NCBI GenBank assembly: GCA_951802425.1
Contig: OX637800.1
Span: 2,232,001-2,296,000 of the forward strand
Reading direction: 5' to 3'
Length of the DNA stretch: 64,000 nt
Source of the DNA: Clavaria fumosa
Lineage: Eukaryota > Basidiomycota > Agaricomycetes > Agaricales > Clavariaceae
Shown here: positions 23,154 through 31,766 of the stretch, piece after piece
Layout of the letters: the number at the start of each line of letters is the position of its first letter
Position numbering within the stretch: the stretch's first letter is position 1
Notes under the pieces: generated by a model
Told to the model about the DNA's origin: nothing
The model's input: the letters and a program-made list of their open reading frames with translations, nothing else
Databases searched by the model: none
Program-made: the position numbers and the translations under genes

Positions 23154-23870
23154 GCGAGGACCAGAAGTTGATGAAATATACCATTTTGTTCAACAGGTTT
23201 GTGTCTGCTGTTCATTGGGCAGTGGCAGTTCTACAAGGGACTTGCCAGCTGCATCAAGGACAAACTGGCCCATGTTGACCATGCAGACATTCTGTGGACT
23301 CCACAGACAAGCCAGTGCAATCAATGGCTGTTATTGGGCATGCCAGCAGGAGATCTCTTGGGACTCTGTTAAATTTTCCAAGCCTCCTGACAGCCCTCTA
23401 CAACCTTGCAAGCCCCTCTATGCACTTCCAGGCCCTGCCACACTCTTCCAAAAGCCTCCCCAATCTACCCCGCCTTCACACAACACTCATGATCAACCAT
23501 GCTATACTCGCAACACCTCCCTCCACTTCACCCTACACATATCCACCACCTGAGCCCACTATTTTGATGCACAACACACTGCTGAGCCATCTCTTTATCA
23601 AGCATGTGACTTATCACATGGCATCCCCAACATTACACCACTAGCACTGCCAGTGTCCCCAACACTGTCACCAGCACTAGTACCACTGGCACTGCTGCCA
23701 CCATTAACACTACCAACATCCCCAACACTGTCACCAGTGCTAGGGCCACCAACATTACTTTCATTGCCAGTGTTACTTGCCTTATTTGCATTACCAACAT
23801 AACTCATGTGACCTCCACCCAAGGTCACTTGCATCACTGGCATTACTCACAGGATGAAATGGGCCCAAAA
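23154..23870 (+). repeat. Gag-like remnant and CpG-depleted relic of a family-IV LTR
   Basis: About 23205-23380 reads QFYKGLASCIKDKLAHVDHA in one plus frame, resembling a retrotransposon capsid segment (weak). From about 23386 to 23870 the text follows the family-IV LTR in order (ccctctacaacctt, tgcacttccaggccc, gcatgtgactt, catgtgacctccacccaagg-cac), but nearly every CpG of the intact LTRs is TG or CA. It is an old, methylation-decayed copy. Confidence 0.55.
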
Positions 23871-23945
23871 TATAGAGAAAACAGTAATTTAAATAAGTGT
23901 TTTTGGGTCAGAGCTTTAGAGGCAGAATGCTTATATAAGTGTCAT

Positions 23946-24202
23946 TCATGTCATATCCATCAGTTTGTATGTAAAGGTGAGGCAAAGGGGGTGGAACAAG
24001 CAGGGAGGGAGGCAATTATCAGGCATACCAAAGCCAAGATTGATGAGCATGAGGCTGCAAGGGATGCAAAAAAGAAGAAGGCAGCCAAAGCAGCTGGACA
24101 TGTGGCTGCAGTAAAGCTGATATTTGACAAGGAGCAAGTCAAGAAGCTCAAAGGAGACAAGCTCAAAGACCATCTTCTGGCATTTCAAAGGGCTGGAGCT
24201 CC
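23946..24202 (+). pseudogene. C-terminal exon of an unknown gene, split by element II
   Basis: Open frame with charged helical text (EAIIRHTKAKIDEHEAARD, KKKKAAKAAGH, KEQVKKLKGDKLKDHLLAFQ) ending at RAGAP, where element II begins. Removing element II and one GCTCC copy continues in frame at 31254 into NLQNLSLRTAVVKIREGLVQ and ...GQWKPNTSVGS-stop near 31371. Downstream text (EEFDLDEGLEDWEDIDE) looks like a typical acidic C terminus in another frame or exon. Possibly a DNA-transposon-associated protein tail (from memory). No function assigned. Confidence 0.6.
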
Positions 24203-24542
24203 TGTTACACTAGCACGTCACCCTCCTCTTTTCCCTTTCACCATATCACTCCCCTCCTTTTTCCACCCGTCACACCTCCCCTTCTCACGTAGCACGTACC
24301 TCATGCCATGCCCCTCCTATGTTATCACGCTTGACTCATGTTTGGCCTCACCCCTTGTACATGGACTACATGCTTCTCCCGTGCTGCGTTATGACTCATT
24401 CCCCTGTAATATATAAGTAGTCGCACTCACCTGTAACAATCCCTTAGGTTGTTACTTCTATCACATACTCCCTTTGCTCCCATTCGGCCGATTCGACCTG
24501 AGTCCCTCGAATACCCGGGAGTCAACCCGACATTTGTTGACA
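24203..24542 (+). repeat. Element II 5' LTR
   Basis: TGTTACACTAGC ... TTTGTTGACA. TATATAA at 24410-24416, and 30 bp downstream AGGTTGTTACTT (24446-24457), the probable RNA 5' end, is complementary to the junction/PBS at 24542-24553. Confidence 0.95.
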
Positions 24543-25194
24543 AGTAACAACCTCTCCCCGCCTACCTCCTTACGGACCTAGGCACCCACCCTGCCCGAGC
24601 CGAAGCAAGGCTTGCGTATTCAGAGAAAACACACTGGCACGCTTCTGGACAGCGTTTGAAAGACACGAGAGGCGCAGAGCTCTCACAGGGCTTGACGAAG
24701 ACACCGACTTCGAGCAATTGACCCCGCCGACTACACCGCAGAGCAGAACCTACGAGCGGTTCTTGTACCCGAGACAATCCGAAGCCGCGCAATTGGCGCC
24801 AAGATATCATTTTGCCACCAGAAGAATCTGCATCCCCCGAGACCCGAGCACAGACAACGTGCTGTCGCTTGCGCACCTACCGGAGTGGCGCGCCTTTCGA
24901 ACCCGATTAGTGGCCTTGCTTACTGAAGTTGCAGCCGAACAAGCTTACGAACAGGAGAGCCTGGAATTTTTGGCTGGAGAAGACGATCTCCTTGAAGAAG
25001 ACAGCGACTACCACAGCGCCCTCGAACAACTCGAGGACGACACTCACATACCCGTTGCCGTACAAACCGACAGCTTACGCGAGTACCGCTCTTCCGAAGC
25101 ACAAACCGACCTCACCTTCGGATCGCTCCAAGATCGTCTGCGAATAGATATTTTCCAAGACCCCCTGCGCATTTACCTCGAAGAACTAGATTGA
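24541..25194 (+). CDS. ORF0 upstream of gag in element II (no ATG)
   Basis: A 217-codon frame, open from a TGA at 24538 to TGA 25192-25194, ending four bases before the gag ATG (25199). It contains no in-frame ATG. Readable segments include LARFWTAFERHERRRALTG, AAQLAPRYHFATRRICIP, FRTRLVALLTEVAAEQAY, an acidic stretch with AGEDDLLEEDSD, and DIFQDPLRIYLEELD. Element III has the homologous ORF in the same position (about 57165-57714), so it is conserved. A short upstream frame (MDLGT... in element III, ACG for ATG here) overlaps its start, so frameshifting, splicing or non-ATG initiation is possible. Function unknown; the stop-start spacing suggests coupling to gag translation. Confidence 0.55.
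   Translation, partial: QVTTSPRLPPYGPRHPPCPSRSKACVFRENTLARFWTAFERHERRRALTGLDEDTDFEQLTPPTTPQSRTYERFLYPRQSEAAQLAPRYHFATRRICIPRDPSTDNVLSLAHLPEWRAFRTRLVALLTEVAAEQAYEQESLEFLAGEDDLLEEDSDYHSALEQLEDDTHIPVAVQTDSLREYRSSEAQTDLTFGSLQDRLRIDIFQDPLRIYLEELD
24543..24553 (+). promoter_or_regulatory. Self-priming PBS of element II
   Basis: AGTAACAACCT directly abuts the 5' LTR and, with the last LTR base, is a 12-base exact reverse complement of LTR positions 24446-24457. This is Tf1-like self-priming by inference. Element III has the same layout with two mismatches. Confidence 0.82.
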
Positions 25195-25198
25195 GAGC

Positions 25199-26488
25199 AT
25201 GGCTGACGTAGCCCCCGACGCCGAACCCGCACCAGCAGCGCCCCTTGCACCTGCTACGTTTTCACTGAAGATCGTTCCATATACTGGAGAAAGGCACGAG
25301 TTCCAAACGTTCTTGAGGAGCTTACGCCTAGAGTTCCGACTAAACGAGGCGAAATACCCTACCGACTTCCATAAGGTGGTGTTTTGCTTGAGCCACATGA
25401 CGGAGAAGTACGCGGCAGAGTGGGCGAACCAAGCCGCGAACGTCTTACTAGAACCAGGAGGCGAAAACGTAATCTGGGCCACATTCGAAGCACGCATGAG
25501 GGAGACTTTTGCTCCCATCGAAGACCAGGCGTTAGCCGTTCAGGAACTGAACAACTTCAAGCAAGTAGGCATGGACGCCGCGCAGTTCTTCCAGAGGCTC
25601 GAAACCTTGATGAGCCGAGCTGGGTACAAGGAAGATACCCACTGGAACATGATCCACGCTCTACTAATGAGAGCACTACACCCGAAACTCATGGAGAAAA
25701 TTCTCGCGTGTGCGGACCAGCCCGCCGACTACCAAGCCTTTCGCGTATTAGCTATACGCCTCGACAGACAACATCAACTGCATACGGCAGTACAAAGAGA
25801 GATGCGGGCACAAGCAACGCCACGCCCTGTCTGGAACCAGCCCGCACAGCGTCAACCCCCGCAGAACCGCTACTGGCGCTCACCCCAGTGGCAACCACAG
25901 GCAGTATGGGAAAGACAAAACCAGTGGAACGCACCGCCCGCCCAGCAACCCCAGCAAGCGCAATGGCAGCCACCTGCGCCGCGGCAGCAACAACAACAAC
26001 AGGGACCGCCGCCTGCACAGTGGAACAGGCAGCCCCCGCCCGGAACAAGACAAGGCACCCCTATGGACACGAGCCGAGGAACTGGCCCCCGCCGCCCGCT
26101 CGTTTGTTACAATTGTGGACAAGTTGGACACCCCGCACGGTTGTGCCCAGAGCCACCCCAACGTCGCGCCATACCCAGACAGCAAGCGAGACTCGGCAGT
26201 GCATTTGAAATGCAGTCGCCCCCTGGGTACTATACACCGCCCCCGCTGTCTCCATACCCAGTGCCCGCCTATCCACAATCGCATCCGGCCTCCCTCACGT
26301 CGTTTAACCCTTCTTATGCCGCCTCTATTACTACCCGAAACGACTTCGAGGAGATGGAGAACACGATCGCACAATTGAGAGATCAATTGCATATCCAACA
26401 GAGGCCCAGAGCACCGACACCTGGACCAGAGACGACTGCAGCAACGTCGAACGTAGGAGAAGAGGATTTTCAGCAAGGATCCACCTGA
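25199..26488 (+). CDS. gag: Element II Gag
   Basis: 429 aa from ATG 25199 (MADVAPDAEPAP). The capsid region (about residues 20-200) has FQTFLRSLRLEFRLN, FCLSHMTEKYAAEWAN and DAAQFFQRLETLMSRAGY. A Gln/Pro-rich linker (about 210-300) follows, then one CCHC knuckle CYNCGQVGHPARLC near residue 305 and a C-terminal region with a short coiled-coil-like segment (MENTIAQLRDQLHIQ). It forms the virus-like particle and binds RNA. pol is in the -1 frame and its frame is open across the gag terminus, so a -1 shift near the gag end is the likely route. Confidence 0.95.
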   Translation: MADVAPDAEPAPAAPLAPATFSLKIVPYTGERHEFQTFLRSLRLEFRLNEAKYPTDFHKVVFCLSHMTEKYAAEWANQAANVLLEPGGENVIWATFEARMRETFAPIEDQALAVQELNNFKQVGMDAAQFFQRLETLMSRAGYKEDTHWNMIHALLMRALHPKLMEKILACADQPADYQAFRVLAIRLDRQHQLHTAVQREMRAQATPRPVWNQPAQRQPPQNRYWRSPQWQPQAVWERQNQWNAPPAQQPQQAQWQPPAPRQQQQQQGPPPAQWNRQPPPGTRQGTPMDTSRGTGPRRPLVCYNCGQVGHPARLCPEPPQRRAIPRQQARLGSAFEMQSPPGYYTPPPLSPYPVPAYPQSHPASLTSFNPSYAASITTRNDFEEMENTIAQLRDQLHIQQRPRAPTPGPETTAATSNVGEEDFQQGST

Positions 26489-26553
26489 GTGCTAAGGCAG
26501 GATCCTTTTATATTGTTCCGGCCTGTCGTCATGTAAAACAACTTGCGAATGAT

Positions 26554-29500
26554 ATGCCGTTGTTCCCATTGCCAAAAGAGGCTGAGAGGGCTAAGCACAC
26601 CCTCAAGGACCTCACCTCTAAGAAACTCCCAGGGTATAATGATGATGTAGACTGGGACACCGACCCCAGGACCACATATGGGAAAGGAGGAGAACGGCAA
26701 TTGGACATGCCAGGATTCGTAACCACCTTGGACACTAAAGAGACCTATGACATCAAACTGCTGATCGACTCTGGCTGTACGATGTCTGTTATGGATCTGG
26801 AATGGGCCACCGCCAGGAAAATAAATCTTGCAAAACTCGAGACTCCCATAATATTCAAAAATATCGATGGCACCATGAATGTATCAGGGGCTTTTAAACA
26901 TTCGGTGGCCCTACGACTCAACATTGGAGGCCACGTCGAGATCAAGCAGTTCCTACTGGGACGAGTTACCGGCCACCCAGCGGTTCTGGGACACGACTGG
27001 CTCCGATACCATAACCCCAGTATCCGGTGGTTTGAAAAATACATTTGCTTTGACAAATGCAAAAGAAAGGACTGCCACATCGTGGACTATGGCTATGGCC
27101 TCCGAAACCTACACGAAACGGCAAACACACCTAACTGGAAGACCCTATACCCCCAGGTGTTTGCTGGAAAGACTGGCCAGAAACTACCCAAATCTCTACT
27201 GGGGATCGATTACGAAATCAAGTTTAAAAATGACCCCGGCTTCCTGTGCTCGAAAGTCTATCCACTCACCAACAGGGAAGACGAGGCTTTGAAAGCTTGG
27301 CTCAAAGAAAATCTGGGGAATGGCCGACTAGTCTGGGGAGAATCGGACTATGTTAGTCCGATCTTCTTCAAAGACGAAGGGGACAAGCTGCGACCCATTA
27401 TCGATTATAAGCACTTGAATTCGTTTTGCGTCAAAGATATATACCCGCTACCTAGGATCGACGAGACAGTGGCAAGCCTAAAGAAGGCTAAGGTGTTCTC
27501 AAGCACAGACGTAGAATGGGGCTATTGGAACGTCGCAATAGCTGAATGGGCACAACACCTCGCCGCGATAATCACCAAATACGGCACAGTACGGCCCACC
27601 GTCATGCAGTTCGGACTAATGAACGCCCCTTCGGTCTTCCAAAGAAGAATGAACTACATCTTCCGAACGCTAATAGCCACTGGAAAGGTGTTCATATACA
27701 TCGACGACATTCTTGTAGCAACGGAGACGATCGAAGAACACCGACGCTTACTACACAAGGTATTCAGGATATTACAGGAAAACGACCTCTGCGTCCGTGA
27801 ATCGAAGTGCAAGATAGAGCAGTCAGAGGTCACATTCCTGGGACTACTGATCTCGGAGGGGAGCATCCGGCACTCACCCAAAAAATGCAAAGGGATAGCC
27901 GACTGGCCGGTGCCGAGGAACAAACACGCCCTCCAAAAGGGGATCGGCCTACTAAACTATTTCCGAAGATTCATACAGGGATTCACTACCATCGCCAAAC
28001 CGCTATACGAACTACTAAGCGACAACGCACCGTATATCTGGACGGACCGACAAGAACGAGCCTGGAGACGTCTAATCGATATACTGCAAAGCGATGTAGT
28101 GCTAGCAATCCCACAAGATGAAGGCAAGTGGAAAATGGAAGTAGACGCAAGTAATTACGCCACCGGAGGAGTACTTTCACAGCAACAACCCGACGGTGTC
28201 TGGCGACTGGTAGATTTCATCTCGAAAACCTTCTCCCCGGCGGAGATGAATTATGCAACATATGACAAGGAGTTTTTAGCGATCATTAGGGGACTGGAGG
28301 AGTGGCGCCACTACTTGCTGGGAGCCAAGGATCCTTTTGAAATCCACACCAACCATGCAAACCTTCAGTATTTTCAAAAAAGCCAAAAACTCAACCCTAG
28401 ACAAACACGATGGCAGTCAAAATTACAGTGCTTCAATTTTGAAGTGAAATACAAACTGGGAAAAACAAACATGAAAGCGGACGCTCTCTCCCGACGGCCA
28501 GACCACTGGGAGGGAACAGACAAGTACGAAAAACCCTTAGTACAGGTTTTCCCGGCCCAGCGCCTTGCTACACTCTTAATCCCTGAGCCAACAATTGACC
28601 AATTGCTCCTGGAGGCACACACAAACACTATGCCGCCTAAAACGATACCCTACGAAAAAGGAACGGATGGACTCTTCCGACACCAAGGAAAGATCTGGGT
28701 ACCCCAGGACCTGGTACATAAAGTCCTGATGGAGCTACACGACTCCCCGCTTGGAGGACACCCCGGACCCGAAAAGACCTTGGAGAGTGTTACCTGGCAA
28801 TTCACATGGCCGGGGATGAAGGAAGATGTAACGGAATATGTAGCTGGCTGTGACAAATGTCAGAGGACAAAACCTGACTGGACGAAGCAACGCGCTCCCC
28901 TGCACCCGCACGCAATACCACCTTGTCCATGGCACACCATCACTTGGGACTTAATCGGACCACTGTCAAAATCCGCCACGCACAATGCCATTCTCGTAAT
29001 ATGTGACAAGCTTACGAAAATGACCCTACTGGAAGCCACGGACACAAAGCTCACGGCACTAGGAGCAGCAAAGATCCTACGAGACCGCGTACTTCGTAGC
29101 CATGGAGTGCCCTGCAAGGTGATAAGCGACCGAGGATCCCAGTTCGTCTCGAACTTCATGGAGGAGTTCTACAAAATTATTGGGATAAAGGGGAACCCGA
29201 GTACCGCCTATCACCCACAAACCGACGGGCAAACGGAAAGGATGAACCAAGAGATAGAAATATACCTACGTTCATACGTCGATTTCATGCAAGACGATTG
29301 GTCGGATTGGTTGCCCACCGCGGAATTCGCTCTAAATAACCGACAACACTCTGCCACCAAGTACAGCCCCTTCTTCCTAAATTATGGCTTTCACCCTCGT
29401 ATGGGCGATATTAGCCTGCCCGACGTGCCACACACCCCAGAGGCCTCTGACTTCGCCGCGAAATTACAGAAAGCCAGGGAGAACGCCAAGAAGGCCATGG

Positions 29501-30021
29501 AGAAAGCCGCACGATATATGAAAACCGCCTACGATAAACATAAAAATAAAAAAACACTAGACTACAAGAAAGGGAACTTGGTATGGCTGGATGCCACTAA
29601 CCTAAACACGGAACGACCATCAGAGAAGCTCACGGACAGAAGAGTTGGCCCTTTCGTGGTAGTAGAGAAAGTAGGACCGGCCGCCTACCGACTCAACCTG
29701 CCAGCGACTTGGAAGATCCACCCGGTGTTCAACGAGGTGCTGCTCACGCCGTATAAGGAAGGAAAATTCCCTAACCAAACTCCGGACGAACGCCCACCTC
29801 CCAAGTTAATCGACGACCACTTACAATATGACGTAGAAGAAGTATTGAAGAGCCGGAAACACAGGCGTAAGTTACAATATCTGGTGAAATGGACCGGTTA
29901 CCCCCACGAGGACAACACGTGGGAGCCGAAGGCGAACCTGAAGAAAGCGGCCGAGGCGATCGCAGACTTCCACCGAAGACACCCTGAGGCGGCAAGTTCT
30001 CTCACGGTGTCCTTTGCCTGA
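26554..30021 (+). CDS. pol: Element II Pol (PR-RT-RH-IN-chromodomain)
   Basis: 1155 aa from the first ATG, but the frame is open upstream across the gag stop (AKAGSFYIVPACRHVKQLAN). Domains in order: aspartic protease LLIDSGCTMSVMD (about 70), RT with FIYIDDILVATE (about 390), RNase H EVDASNYATGGVLSQ (about 530), integrase zinc region HDSPLGGHPGPEKT...CDKCQ, and integrase core D (TWDLIGPLS), D (SDRGSQF), E (NQEIEIYL). A GPF/Y-type region (GPFVVVEKVGPAAYRL) and a chromodomain (YDVEEVLKS ... YLVKWTGYPHEDNTWEP) follow. All catalytic acids visible are intact. The chromodomain would steer integration by binding modified histones (established for chromoviruses). Confidence 0.96.
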   Translation: MPLFPLPKEAERAKHTLKDLTSKKLPGYNDDVDWDTDPRTTYGKGGERQLDMPGFVTTLDTKETYDIKLLIDSGCTMSVMDLEWATARKINLAKLETPIIFKNIDGTMNVSGAFKHSVALRLNIGGHVEIKQFLLGRVTGHPAVLGHDWLRYHNPSIRWFEKYICFDKCKRKDCHIVDYGYGLRNLHETANTPNWKTLYPQVFAGKTGQKLPKSLLGIDYEIKFKNDPGFLCSKVYPLTNREDEALKAWLKENLGNGRLVWGESDYVSPIFFKDEGDKLRPIIDYKHLNSFCVKDIYPLPRIDETVASLKKAKVFSSTDVEWGYWNVAIAEWAQHLAAIITKYGTVRPTVMQFGLMNAPSVFQRRMNYIFRTLIATGKVFIYIDDILVATETIEEHRRLLHKVFRILQENDLCVRESKCKIEQSEVTFLGLLISEGSIRHSPKKCKGIADWPVPRNKHALQKGIGLLNYFRRFIQGFTTIAKPLYELLSDNAPYIWTDRQERAWRRLIDILQSDVVLAIPQDEGKWKMEVDASNYATGGVLSQQQPDGVWRLVDFISKTFSPAEMNYATYDKEFLAIIRGLEEWRHYLLGAKDPFEIHTNHANLQYFQKSQKLNPRQTRWQSKLQCFNFEVKYKLGKTNMKADALSRRPDHWEGTDKYEKPLVQVFPAQRLATLLIPEPTIDQLLLEAHTNTMPPKTIPYEKGTDGLFRHQGKIWVPQDLVHKVLMELHDSPLGGHPGPEKTLESVTWQFTWPGMKEDVTEYVAGCDKCQRTKPDWTKQRAPLHPHAIPPCPWHTITWDLIGPLSKSATHNAILVICDKLTKMTLLEATDTKLTALGAAKILRDRVLRSHGVPCKVISDRGSQFVSNFMEEFYKIIGIKGNPSTAYHPQTDGQTERMNQEIEIYLRSYVDFMQDDWSDWLPTAEFALNNRQHSATKYSPFFLNYGFHPRMGDISLPDVPHTPEASDFAAKLQKARENAKKAMEKAARYMKTAYDKHKNKKTLDYKKGNLVWLDATNLNTERPSEKLTDRRVGPFVVVEKVGPAAYRLNLPATWKIHPVFNEVLLTPYKEGKFPNQTPDERPPPKLIDDHLQYDVEEVLKSRKHRRKLQYLVKWTGYPHEDNTWEPKANLKKAAEAIADFHRRHPEAASSLTVSFA

Positions 30022-30122
30022 ATGATCACACACTCAGGGTCGAGCACTTAAAAAGAAAACCACAAGCGACTTCGCCCACCGAACACCTTCCTCCTTTCCC
30101 CTTACAACCTACACCTGCTGCC

Positions 30123-30875
30123 ATGCCGCCCGACCGTACTCCTCAAACCCCACGCCGCGGAACTTACGCTCGCCGTGCTGCGGGATGGCCGAACCACCTA
30201 CCGCGTCCACCCCCCGCTGAGACCACCCGCCAACGACCCGTGCTCGACCTGCGACCTGGACCGGACCCGCGAGGTACGCCACCGGCACTCCAACGCCCCC
30301 CGTCGTCCCCTGGAACAACTGCCCGCATGCGCCATATCTTAGACGCGGTGCGGATCCCCCATGCACGCCGAGTATTGGGATTAGACCCCCCACCGCTAAT
30401 GACGGATGATCCCCCTTCGCGGATACCACAATTCCGACAAAACCGAGAGCTCCTGGAGCCCGAAGACGATGTCTGGCTCCGCAGGATGGCCGAACGGCTC
30501 AGTGTGAGCTTTAGCCGCGCGATGTGGACCGAGTTACGAGGACTGCAGTTTGAGCAGCAACGACACGTCCTCCGCGCCTCCCCCGTCCTTGTCGAGATAT
30601 GGGTGAACTCTCGGAGCTCAAGGCTGCGATTCGAGGTTCCGCTACCACCCGAGCCCATCCTACAAGAAGAATGGGCCGTACACCACAGTCGCACAGGCCC
30701 CCCCTGGGTCATACCCATTTCCACCGACGTCATGACCCCATGGATTGTTCCCGCCGACGCCTACAAACACCCCCTCGTGCCCAACACACGCGACTCGAGT
30801 GTCGACCCACCCACCGAACTCGAACCGCCGACCGAACCACCACCGCACGAGCACCAACAGAGCCCGGAGGCCTAG
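30123..30875 (+). CDS. ORF3 downstream of pol in element II
   Basis: 250 aa, sense strand, ATG 30123 (MPPDRTPQTPRRGTYARR), TAG 30873-30875, about 100 bp after pol and 38 bp before the 3' LTR. The N-terminal half is proline/arginine-rich. The central block has EPEDDVWLRRMAERLSVSFS, FEQQRHVLRASPVLVEIWVN and PLPPEPILQEEWAVHHSR, followed by PPWVIPISTDVMTPWIVPA and a Pro/Glu tail. Element III has a decayed homologue in the same place, so the ORF is a conserved part of this lineage. No known domain recognised. An extra sense ORF after pol is where envelope-like or accessory ORFs sit in other LTR elements, but no signal peptide or membrane span is visible, so envelope is not supported. Confidence 0.7.
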   Translation: MPPDRTPQTPRRGTYARRAAGWPNHLPRPPPAETTRQRPVLDLRPGPDPRGTPPALQRPPSSPGTTARMRHILDAVRIPHARRVLGLDPPPLMTDDPPSRIPQFRQNRELLEPEDDVWLRRMAERLSVSFSRAMWTELRGLQFEQQRHVLRASPVLVEIWVNSRSSRLRFEVPLPPEPILQEEWAVHHSRTGPPWVIPISTDVMTPWIVPADAYKHPLVPNTRDSSVDPPTELEPPTEPPPHEHQQSPEA

Positions 30876-30913
30876 CAGGTCCGTCGAGACGCCGGACCAC
30901 TGGAGGGGAGCTA

Positions 30914-31253
30914 TGTTACACTAGCACGTCACCCTCCTCTTTTCCCTTTCACCATATCACTCCCCTCCTTTTTCCACCCGTCACACCTCCCCTTCTCACG
31001 TAGCACATACCTCATGCCATGCCCCTCCTATGTTATCACGCTTGACTCATGTTTGGCCTCACCCCTTGTACATGGACTACATGCTTCTCCTGTGCTGTGT
31101 TATGACTCATTCCCCTGTAATATATAAGTAGTCGCACTCACCTGTAACAATCCCTTAGGTTGTTACTTCTATCACATACTCCCTTTGCTCCCATTCGGCC
31201 GATTCGACCTGAGTCCCTCGAATACCCGGGAGTCAACCCGACATTTGTTGACA
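30914..31253 (+). repeat. Element II 3' LTR
   Basis: 340 bp. Differs from the 5' LTR at three CpG sites (cacgta/cacata, cccgtg/cctgtg, ctgcgt/ctgtgt), followed by TSD GCTCC and the continuation of the interrupted exon. Confidence 0.95.
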
Positions 31254-31371
31254 GCTCCAAACCTGCAGAATCTGTCCCTTAGGACAGCTGTGGTAAAGAT
31301 TAGGGAAGGACTTGTTCAATCAATTGATCTCTATAATAATGGGCAATGGAAGCCAAACACAAGTGTGGGCT

Positions 31372-31766
31372 CTTAAACAATTCCAATGGAGTCAGAATCT
31401 GGGGAAGAATTTGACCTGGATGAAGGATTGGAAGACTGGGAGGACATAGATGAATAGTGCAGAGTTTTCCCATTATTGTGCCATTATCTTTACTTCAAAC
31501 AAGCAGTGTAGAGTCTCTTGAGTATCAGCAGTGTATATAGTTTCTATATAACCAAGAAAACAGTGTTGTTGCCAGGTCTGAGGCCTGTAATTGAGGTGGG
31601 TCAGCCTTTGTCACGCTTTCTGTCACAGGCTGTTACGTCACGCTGCCGCGTCATGCAGCGGAGTTGCCCAACCCCACTTATATAAGCGTCATGCGTGATT
31701 GCCCTCACGGAGCTGCGGCTTGCCACAATTGCAACTTCGCTGACCTACGAACGTTCTCACATACAC
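31372..31766 (+). promoter_or_regulatory. Promoter region of the P-loop NTPase gene
   Basis: Spacer after the split exon. TTATATAAGCG near 31678 lies about 90 bp before the ATG at 31767 and is a plausible TATA box. The rest (31372-31600) holds no recognisable feature. Confidence 0.4.

Larger units (their letters stand above)
24203..31253 (+). mobile_element. Element II: chromovirus with four ORFs, apparently complete
   Basis: 7051 bp, 340-bp LTRs (24203-24542, 30914-31253), TSD GCTCC (24198-24202, 31254-31258), self-priming PBS, ORF0, gag, pol, ORF3 and polypurine tract GGAGGGGAGCTA. I count three LTR-LTR differences, each CG in one copy and TG or CA in the other. gag, pol and ORF3 have no internal stops, and the RT, RNase H and integrase catalytic residues are present. 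It is the youngest-looking and most likely active large element here. Confidence 0.96.

Noticed and set aside
25752..26476. Minus-strand ORFs over element II gag (up to 198 aa)
   Set aside because: Shadows of the Gln/Pro-rich gag linker; the plus-strand frame has the CCHC motif.
30123..30875. Envelope protein after pol (endogenous-retrovirus-like)
   Set aside because: No signal peptide, transmembrane segment, furin-like site or cysteine pattern; the position alone is not evidence.
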